This document shows, piece by piece, positions 15,931-20,846 of a stretch of DNA of 20,846 bases. Below the pieces are notes generated by a model, which saw only the letters and a list, made by a program, of their open reading frames with translations, was not told the DNA's origin and searched no databases. Position numbers and translations under genes: made by a program. This stretch comes from Eubacteriales bacterium (lineage in GTDB: Bacteria > Bacillota_A > Clostridia > Christensenellales > Aristaeellaceae): contig JAQUXV010000011.1 in assembly GCA_028692205.1 (NCBI GenBank), positions 1-20,846 of the forward strand. The letters are read 5' to 3'. Every line of letters starts with the position of its first letter. The stretch's first letter is position 1.

Positions 15931-16848
15931 TTACTGGTCCACTACCACGAAGCTGTTATCCAGAAAATCGCTCAAAAGCTGGCGGCATTTTTCAAAATCC
16001 ACCTGCCGGGTGCTCATGCCCGCGTAGGTAATGGGCTCCATCGCGTCGTCCGATGGCATCTGCAGCCCTTCCGGCTCCGCGCCCACAAGCTGCATGGCGT
16101 ACCCCACGGCCTGCAGCATATCGCTCATGGTCATATTGGTGCGGCAAAGGTTATCCGTTACCGAGCTCAGCACGTCCATGGCCTGGGAAAGCGTTACGGT
16201 TTCATATTTTTTTGCAAGGGTGGTCAGCACCGTGCGCATCCGGCGCGTGCGGCCCGCATCCCCGTCCCCGCCCACTTTGCGGATACGCATGTAGATGACT
16301 GCCGCATGGCCGCCGAAAAGATAGGTGCCCGCATTGTCCATGCTGGGGGTGGTGGCGTCGCGGGCGATGCGGTAACGGTTCAGGTACGCGGCTTCGGCGT
16401 CGGTAACGGTGATTTCCACACCGCCCAGCGCGTCGATAATGCTTTGCACGTTATCCATGCTGAAAAGGATATATTTGTCAACCTTCACGCCGAAATGCGT
16501 GGAGATGGTTTTGCAAAGCGCTTCCGGGCCGTAATTTTTGGCGATAAAGGTTATGCGGCCGATATGCCCGTCCGGCCGCTGCACCAGCATCTCCCGCATG
16601 AAGGTGGTAAACAGCAGGCGTTTGGCGCGCGTATCGAAGGTGACCATCATCACGCCGTCGGTGTTGCCAAGGTTGGTCGGTTTGGTTTCCCAGGTATCCA
16701 CGCAGGCCAGCAGATAATGGTGCTGCCCTTCCAGCGCGGCGGGAAGGCTGTCGTAATCCAGCGGGAAAATCTCCCGCGGCGTTTCCGCAAGCGCGGGTAC
16801 GGATACCAGAAGCAAAAGAGCACACAGCAAGCAAAGAAAGCGTTTCAA
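15931..16848 (-). CDS. LytR-CpsA-Psr (LCP) family cell-wall protein, secreted
   Basis: The 305-aa LCP-domain protein belongs to the family that transfers wall teichoic acid or other glycopolymers from lipid carriers to peptidoglycan. LCP features seen are the opening LGNTDGVMMVTFDTRAKRLL (60-79), an arginine in TTFMRE (81-86) at the place of the usual IPRDT, FGVKVDKYILFSMDNVQSII (119-138), ALGGVEITV (140-148) and the end motif YMRIRKVGGDGDAGRTRRM (186-204). A signal peptide (residues 1-21, ending VPALA) replaces the usual N-terminal anchor. TTG at 16848 is chosen as start since GGAGGT lies 6 bases before it; the GTG two codons earlier touches that site. Its orientation is towards the putative origin, unlike its neighbours. 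Confidence 0.88.
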   Translation of the reverse strand: MKRFLCLLCALLLLVSVPALAETPREIFPLDYDSLPAALEGQHHYLLACVDTWETKPTNLGNTDGVMMVTFDTRAKRLLFTTFMREMLVQRPDGHIGRITFIAKNYGPEALCKTISTHFGVKVDKYILFSMDNVQSIIDALGGVEITVTDAEAAYLNRYRIARDATTPSMDNAGTYLFGGHAAVIYMRIRKVGGDGDAGRTRRMRTVLTTLAKKYETVTLSQAMDVLSSVTDNLCRTNMTMSDMLQAVGYAMQLVGAEPEGLQMPSDDAMEPITYAGMSTRQVDFEKCRQLLSDFLDNSFVVVDQ

Positions 16849-16961
16849 ACGCACACCTCCTGATGAACAAATCAAAAAACGGGTTCCTGTTATAATTCGC
16901 CCCGCAGGGCAAAAACCTTTCTTATAAACGCCTTATTGTTACAGGAACGGCACACGCCCAA

Positions 16962-16990
16962 AGCGTATCACGGCCCGGGAGGGATGTCAA
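16962..16990 (-). promoter_or_regulatory. Possible promoter of the LCP gene
   Basis: On the minus strand, perfect TTGACA (16985-16990) is 17 bases from TACGCT (16962-16967), a weak -10. A TATAAC nearer the gene (around 16890) is an alternative with a poor -35. One of these should drive the LCP gene. Confidence 0.4.
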
Positions 16991-17007
16991 CGAAAGCGGA
17001 GGCGCTA

Positions 17008-17037
17008 TTGGCAACGGCGCAAGTGCCGTGCTATACT
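17008..17037 (+). promoter_or_regulatory. Promoter for the HAD-hydrolase-metallophosphoesterase group
   Basis: TTGGCA (17008-17013) lies 18 bases from TATACT (17032-17037), a good plus-strand sigma-A promoter. The predicted start is near 17044. Confidence 0.65.
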
Positions 17038-17188
17038 AGCGGGGAAAACGATCTGCAATTTCTCCGCGTGCCGCCGGTTAGGCCGCCTTTTTGGCAGCCG
17101 TAAGGGGTTAGACCGGGGTTTGTATCGCAGTTCTGCCTTTTCCGCGCCTCCATATGGCGACGCAGATTTCCAAAGGGGCTTAAAGACC

Positions 17189-17863
17189 ATGCAAAAAACG
17201 TATGCTTTGTTCGATTTTGACGGTACGCTGATCCGGGGGGATTCCATTATCCTGCTTTGCCGTTACGCCTGGCAAAAAAAGCTGATCGGCGCCGGAAAAG
17301 CGGCCGGAATGTTCTGGACGGCCGTTTTGTACGGCCTGAAAATACGCACCGCGGTAGAAGCGAAGGAATACGCGATTTCTTTTCTGAACGGAAAAAAGGC
17401 CGACGAGGTGGACGCGATCGCCGCCGATTTTGTGAAAACCGTGCTGCTGCCGCGCCTGCGTCCGGAAGGGCTGGCAGAAATTGCGCGCCATCACGAGGCC
17501 GGGGCGACCGTGCTGCTGGTTTCGGCGTCCTCAACCTTCTACCTTAAGCACCTGAAAGCTCCGCTTGGCGTGGACGATATCGTCGCCACGCGAATCGACG
17601 TGGACGGGAAAGGCGTGTTTACCGGCAAGGTGTGCGGCGATAACTGCCGAGGGGTGCAAAAACCGCTCCGGCTGGCCGAATATCTGGCCGCGATGGGCGA
17701 TAATCTGGACTACCCCAGCTCGTCCGCCTACGGCGATTCCTACGGCGATCTGCCAATGCTGCGCCTGTGCGGGCACAAGGTGGCGGTAAACCCGAAGGCG
17801 CGCCTGTGGCGGAGCCTTCGCAGGCTGGAGGGCGCGGCGCGCGTCCAGTGGCGGGAGCCGTAG
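17189..17863 (+). CDS. HAD-superfamily subfamily IB phosphatase
   Basis: The 224-aa haloacid-dehalogenase-fold hydrolase is related to phosphoserine phosphatase. All four motifs are visible: motif I FDFDGTL with nucleophile D9 and acid/base D11; motif II serine in LLVSASS (109-115); the motif III lysine at K158 (GVQKPLRL); motif IV GDSYGDLPML with D183 and D187. The helical cap between D11 and S112 and the phrase TGKVCGDNCRGVQK fit the IB (CicA/SerB-like) group rather than true SerB, so the substrate is unknown. The start is the ATG at 17189, with AGGGG about 11 bases upstream, a rather wide gap. An upstream in-frame start at 17120 gives no family-like sequence. It is first of three plus-strand genes. 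Confidence 0.9.
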   Translation: MQKTYALFDFDGTLIRGDSIILLCRYAWQKKLIGAGKAAGMFWTAVLYGLKIRTAVEAKEYAISFLNGKKADEVDAIAADFVKTVLLPRLRPEGLAEIARHHEAGATVLLVSASSTFYLKHLKAPLGVDDIVATRIDVDGKGVFTGKVCGDNCRGVQKPLRLAEYLAAMGDNLDYPSSSAYGDSYGDLPMLRLCGHKVAVNPKARLWRSLRRLEGAARVQWREP

Positions 17864-17967
17864 AAGCGGCCGCCGGAAACGGCGCTTATCGGCCGGCGGG
17901 ACTTGGCGCGCATCGGTGGAAAAATGCGATGCCGCCCAAACAGGAAAACGCGTAGGGGGTGTGCGGT

Positions 17968-19014
17968 TTGAACTTTGCCGGAGCGGACGATGTAATGCGC
18001 TGGGCGGTGGAGGACCGTGTGTTTCCCGCCGGGGTGCTGCTGGCGGGCCGGGGGGATAAAGTTCTCTTTAGGCGGGCGTACGGTCGGCTGGGCCCCGAAG
18101 AGAAAGAACCGAAAACAACCGAGCAGACGCGGTTTGACCTGGCATCGCTCACCAAGCCGCTGGTTATCGGCATGCTCACGCTGCGCGCGGTGGAAAGCGG
18201 AAAGCTGTGCCTGTGGGATAAGCTGGATACCTTTATTGATGCGCCGGAGGACAAAAAAAATATCACCATCCGGCAGATGCTTACGCATACGGCGGGCTTT
18301 CCCGCCGGGTTGCACCTGTGGCAAATGACCGACGACCCCGCCCGCGCGACGGAGCTGCTGCTGAACGCCAGGCTGATCGCCCCGCCCGGGATGCGCGTGC
18401 AATATTGCTGCGCGGGGTACCTGCTGTTGGGGCAGCTGCTGGAATGCCTGTATGGGCAGCCGCTTTCGGAGCTGGCCGTGCATGAGGTTTTCTGGCCGTT
18501 GGGGATGCGTAAAACCGGTTACCTGCCCGAAGGGGACAACATCGCCCCCACGGAAAAACAGGCGGACGGCACGCTGCTGCGCGGAAAAGTACACGATGAA
18601 AACGCGCGCTTTCTGGGCGGCGTGGCGGGGAACGCGGGCGTTTTCTCCACGGCGGACGATTTGGCGCTGTTTCTGCAAATGCTGGCCGCCGGGGGCGAGC
18701 TGCCGGGCGGAGCCCGGTATTTAAGCGCCCGCACGGTGAAGCTGGCGTTTCAAAACCATACGCGCGGCTTCGGGCAGGCGCGCGGGCTGAGCTTCTACCT
18801 GCCCTGGTACGACGACGGTTACACCGGCGACCTGTTCCCGAAGGAGACCGTCGGCCACACCGGGTTCACCGGTCCAAGCTTTGCGCTGGACCCGACGACC
18901 GGTTTTTACGTAATCGTGCTTGCCAACCGTATTTGCCCCTCGCGCAACAACCCCGCCGTATACCGCTTCCGGCGGCTGATCCACAACGCGGCGTACGCCG
19001 CCATGGGCGGCTGA
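17968..19014 (+). CDS. Serine hydrolase of the class C beta-lactamase fold
   Basis: The 348-aa penicillin-binding-fold hydrolase has the SxxK motif as S60-L-T-K63 in FDLASLTKPLV. The second motif tyrosine is Y146 (QYCCAGYLLLGQLLE, where relatives have YS(N/D)). The third motif is HTG at 297-299 (VGHTGFTGPSF), in place of KTG. The stretch VHDENARFLGGVAGNAGVFS resembles the AmiE/YbbE group that trims muropeptides (MurNAc-L-Ala amidase), so wall recycling is a reasonable guess, not a finding. No signal peptide is seen, so it is probably cytoplasmic. I choose TTG at 17968, 7 bases after AGGGGGT; GTG at 17959 would overlap that site. It follows the HAD gene by 104 bases. Confidence 0.88.
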   Translation: MNFAGADDVMRWAVEDRVFPAGVLLAGRGDKVLFRRAYGRLGPEEKEPKTTEQTRFDLASLTKPLVIGMLTLRAVESGKLCLWDKLDTFIDAPEDKKNITIRQMLTHTAGFPAGLHLWQMTDDPARATELLLNARLIAPPGMRVQYCCAGYLLLGQLLECLYGQPLSELAVHEVFWPLGMRKTGYLPEGDNIAPTEKQADGTLLRGKVHDENARFLGGVAGNAGVFSTADDLALFLQMLAAGGELPGGARYLSARTVKLAFQNHTRGFGQARGLSFYLPWYDDGYTGDLFPKETVGHTGFTGPSFALDPTTGFYVIVLANRICPSRNNPAVYRFRRLIHNAAYAAMGG

Positions 19015-19081
19015 GCGGGCATTTTAGGGCCGCAGGCGACGCCACCACGCCAATTTCAAACACCCGGAAAGGGGAACCCGT

Positions 19082-19783
19082 ATGCAAATTGCTTTGGTTG
19101 CCGACCTGCATGGCAATTGGCCGGCAACGCAGGCGCTGGAACGCGACCTGAAAACAAAAAACCTCGATAAAATCTACTGTCTGGGCGACATTGTTGGCAA
19201 AGGCCCGTCCAGCGACCGCACGTTTGATTGGGCGGTCGCCAACTGCGACCTGATTTTGGGCGGCAACTGGGACTACGGCATCGGCTACCGGCAGTTTTCT
19301 CCTGACAATTATTACTGGACACAGCTTGGCGAAAAGCGGCTGGAAACGCTTCGCAACCTGCCGCTGGAAAAAACGCTCAACCTGAGCGGGCGGCATATTC
19401 GCCTGTTCCACGGGCGGCCGATTATGAAAACGTTGATTCTCGCCCAGCAGGATACCGCGGCGATTGAGCCCTTGTTTACCGATTGCAACGGGTTCCCCTG
19501 CGACGTCGTCGGCTATGCCGACGCACACCGCCAGGCGATGCGAACCATGAACCCCGGTCTGTTTTTTAATTGCGGCAGCGTCGGCAACGCGTTGGGCACG
19601 CCGGTTTGCTGCTACGCCATTCTTTCCGGAGACGAGCGGGAACCTTCCGCCTCGCTGGAAATTCGCCTGATTACCGTGCCGTACGACCGGGCGCTCTCCG
19701 TGGCCGAAGCGCAGGCCACCCCGGCGGTACCCCGCATCGACACCTATATTAACGAAATTTTGACCGGCAAATACAGCCGTTAA
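19082..19783 (+). CDS. Calcineurin-like metallophosphoesterase, YfcE-like
   Basis: The 233-aa metal-dependent phosphoesterase fold has metal-site motifs D8-L-H10-G-N, GDIVGKGPSS with D36, GGNWD (60-64, N62), a histidine at FHGRP (H110) and GYADAH (144-149), then NCGSVGNALGTP. The usual GNHD and GHTH are altered to GNWD and GYADAH. Such changes occur in YfcE-type members, but they leave the catalytic and metal set uncertain. The substrate is unknown. The start is ATG with AAAGGGG upstream; it lies 67 bases after the serine hydrolase and may be the last gene of that transcript. A tandem repeat array begins 6 bases after its stop. Confidence 0.88.
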   Translation: MQIALVADLHGNWPATQALERDLKTKNLDKIYCLGDIVGKGPSSDRTFDWAVANCDLILGGNWDYGIGYRQFSPDNYYWTQLGEKRLETLRNLPLEKTLNLSGRHIRLFHGRPIMKTLILAQQDTAAIEPLFTDCNGFPCDVVGYADAHRQAMRTMNPGLFFNCGSVGNALGTPVCCYAILSGDEREPSASLEIRLITVPYDRALSVAEAQATPAVPRIDTYINEILTGKYSR

Positions 19784-19789
19784 ACCCCC

Positions 19790-19985
19790 AGCCCGCTGAA
19801 AACGGCACGTCTGCGGTGTCAACTGCGCCATGACGGGGCGGTCACGTACGTCCGTGTACGCTCCCGCCCCGATCATGGCTTGTTTCCTGGCATCCGCACC
19901 GTTTTGAGCAGGCTGGAAGCTTGTGTGCGGAGGTGGAGGGCAGGGGGGCACGTCTGCGGTGTCAACTGCGCCATGACGAGGCACC
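19790..19985. repeat. Repeat unit 1 (196 bp)
   Basis: This is the first full unit. The main hairpin pairs 19827-19841 with 19864-19879 (one bulged base), with an inner stem CGTAC (19845-19849)/GTACG (19856-19860). A second stem pairs TCCGCAC (19893-19899) with GTGCGGA (19925-19931). The 25-base element occurs at 19811-19835 and again at 19954-19978. Confidence 0.9.
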
Positions 19986-20190
19986 AGCCCGCTGAAAACG
20001 GCACGTTTGCGGTGTCAACTGCGCCATGACGGGGCGGTCACATACGTCCGTGTACGCTCCCGCCCCGATCATGGCTTGTTTCCTGGCATCCGCACCGTTT
20101 TGAGCAGGCTGGAAGCTTGTGTGCGGAGGTGGAGGGTAGGGGGAATAACGGGGCGCGTCTGCGGTGTCAACTGCGCCATAACGAGGCACC
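19986..20190. repeat. Repeat unit 2 (205 bp)
   Basis: This is the second full unit. It differs from unit 1 by a G-to-A change that breaks one pair of the inner stem, by single substitutions, and by a short insertion near 20145-20153. The 25-base element is at 20007-20031 and, with one change, at 20159-20183. Confidence 0.9.
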
Positions 20191-20344
20191 AGCCCGCTGA
20201 AAACGGCACGTTTGCGGTGTCAACTGCGCCATGACGGGGCGGTCACGTACGTCCGTGTACGCTCCCGCCCCGATCATGGCTTGTTTCCTGGCATCCGCAC
20301 CGTTTTGAGCAGGCTGGAAGCTTGTGTGTGGGGTGGAGGGCAGG
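20191..20344. repeat. Repeat unit 3 (truncated, ~154 bp)
   Basis: This is the third unit. It is almost identical to the others up to the GCTTGTGTG region, then diverges, losing the second hairpin stem and the second 25-base element. Its copy of the 25-base element is at 20212-20236. Confidence 0.88.
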
Positions 20345-20598
20345 CGAAACCGGCGGAGAGAATCTTTTATGGTGTCAGCTGGGCAGCCTTGTGCAAGCTG
20401 GATATCTGTGCACAGGGCAGTTAGGAACAGGCGAAGCAGCCGCGTCTAAGTTGTCACCAGCGCCGCGACAGGGCGGTCACGGCTGGCGTGATCGCGGGTG
20501 GAAACCCCAACTTTTGTAACGGGGGTTATGGCTTCATTTGGCATAATAAAAAAGGGCTGAAGATAATTAAGTTCGCAACAATTTAAGGGAATGCAGGA
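20345..20598. other. Gene-free stretch with a degenerate repeat copy
   Basis: No gene is seen. The segment at about 20441-20483 aligns with the 25-base element plus hairpin start of the array at roughly three matches in four (shared GTGTC/TGTCA, GCGCC, GGGCGGTCACG). It looks like an older, decayed copy. A shorter echo (GGTGTCAGCTGGGCAGCC) is at 20371-20388. Confidence 0.55.
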
Positions 20599-20663
20599 AA
20601 AACCCCGGCGCATCGTTTCCCGTCGCATAAAACAGGCGCGGGAAATGATATCGCCGGGGGTTT
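20599..20663 (-). terminator. Terminator of the gene entering from the right edge
   Basis: A long interrupted stem pairs AACCCCGGCG (20601-20610) with CGCCGGGG plus TT (20652-20662, one bulged G), and TTTCCCG (20616-20622) with CGGGAAA (20639-20645). On the minus strand it ends in TTTTTCC. It begins about 60 bases after the stop of the right-edge gene. Confidence 0.8.
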
Positions 20664-20723
20664 ATACGAACGGGGGAAGCTGTAAAGCTTACGCCGGTCA
20701 ACCGGAAACAGCGCTGTGTGAAA

Positions 20724-20846
20724 TCAGTGAAGGTCCACCGGCAGATCGGTATCCGCAAAGGGGTCGTCGCCGTTGCCCTCGGTTATCTCGTTGGGTTCGG
20801 GGCGGCGCGCAGGCGCGGGCGGCAGATCGGAAAGATCCTTGGGAGG
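20724..20846 (-). CDS. C-terminal 40 residues of an unidentified protein, truncated by window edge
   Basis: A minus-strand frame is open from the right edge to a TGA at 20724-20726 and is followed by a good terminator, so it is likely the end of a real gene. The visible tail is rich in proline and acidic residues (DLPPAPARRPEPNE, then GNGDDPFADTDLPVDLH). Low-complexity acidic tails of this kind occur at the ends of single-stranded DNA-binding proteins, but the canonical DDDLPF tip is missing, so I do not assign it. The gene points towards the putative origin. Confidence 0.6.
   Translation of the reverse strand, partial: PPKDLSDLPPAPARRPEPNEITEGNGDDPFADTDLPVDLH

Larger units (their letters stand above)
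16849..17188. other. Divergent intergenic region between LCP and HAD genes
   Basis: This 340-base gap separates the minus-strand LCP gene from the plus-strand phosphatase and contains promoters in both directions. The plus transcript would have a leader of about 145 bases (17044-17188), unusually long for this window. No known riboswitch core was recognised in that leader. Confidence 0.6.
19790..20344. repeat. Tandem array of nearly identical ~200-bp units (2 complete, 1 truncated)
   Basis: Units start with AGCCCGCTGAAAACGGCACG at 19790, 19986 and 20191, giving periods of 196 and 205 bases. The third unit stops at about 20344. Units differ at only a few positions over their first 150 bases, plus a 9-base insertion near the end of unit 2. 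Periods are not multiples of three, so no protein repeat is encoded through the array. Each unit contains a 15-bp hairpin with one bulge and a second 7-bp hairpin. Every complete unit also holds a second copy of the 25-base element CTGCGGTGTCAACTGCGCCA(TGACG). Confidence 0.95.

Noticed and set aside
15910..16863. 317-aa open frame on plus
   Set aside because: It is antisense to the LCP gene; its histidine- and glycine-rich translation is typical of a shadow frame.
17740..18678. 312-aa open frame on minus
   Set aside because: It crosses the end of the HAD gene and most of the serine hydrolase in antisense and has no recognisable domain.
18866..19984. 372-aa open frame on minus ending in the repeat array
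   Set aside because: It is antisense to the metallophosphoesterase; its start falls in the repeat and is not supported by a ribosome site.
19790..20344. CRISPR array
   Set aside because: Units are ~200 bp, nearly identical along their entire length, with no unique spacers and no cas genes.
20007..20424. Overlapping ORFs within the repeats (MRCQLRHDGAVTYV...)
   Set aside because: They recur only because the DNA repeats; unit lengths of 196 and 205 break the frame, and there are no ribosome sites.

Overview
The window looks like chromosomal DNA from a GC-rich member of the Firmicutes, probably class Clostridia. That placement is an inference. It rests on strong AGGAGG-type ribosome binding sites, repeated use of TTG start codons, an LCP (LytR-CpsA-Psr) cell-wall protein, a MATE pump typical of clostridia, and a Bacillus/Clostridium-style replication origin beside dnaN. 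No tRNA, rRNA, CRISPR array, insertion sequence or phage gene was seen.

Layout. Positions 1-2198 (+) hold the end of glycogen phosphorylase, closed by a strong hairpin at 2232-2273. From 2387 to 15330 every gene is on the minus strand. In coordinate order they are: a ferritin-like/VIT iron transporter (mbfA type), a TrmH/SpoU rRNA methyltransferase, argS, a MATE efflux pump, a solitary pyrH, a four-gene ABC export operon (transcribed ATPase, FtsX/MacB-like permease, secreted adaptor, TetR regulator), and dnaN. Positions 15331-15930 are non-coding and contain DnaA boxes plus a basal-unwinding-like element abutting dnaN; I read this as oriC. An LCP protein (15931-16848, minus) follows. The polarity then flips: a HAD-IB phosphatase, a beta-lactamase-fold serine hydrolase and a metallophosphoesterase are all on plus.

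The last kilobase (19784-20723) is gene-free. It holds a tandem array of two complete and one truncated ~200-bp, almost identical units with long hairpins, then a degenerate relative of the unit. A terminator belongs to a gene that enters from the right edge on minus; only its last 40 codons are visible.

How it fits together: the change in gene direction around 15.3-17.1 kb, the DnaA boxes and the DnaA-trio-like run next to dnaN all point to a chromosome origin. The surprise is what is missing: dnaA is not on the other side of the boxes, and recF/gyrB do not follow dnaN. The repeat array lies about 4 kb from this origin. The other genes are ordinary metabolism, translation, export and envelope functions. 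I found no clear new defence or mobile system; the best candidates for novelty are the dnaA-less origin arrangement, the structured repeat array and two unexplained non-coding stretches (8490-8923 and 13841-14079).
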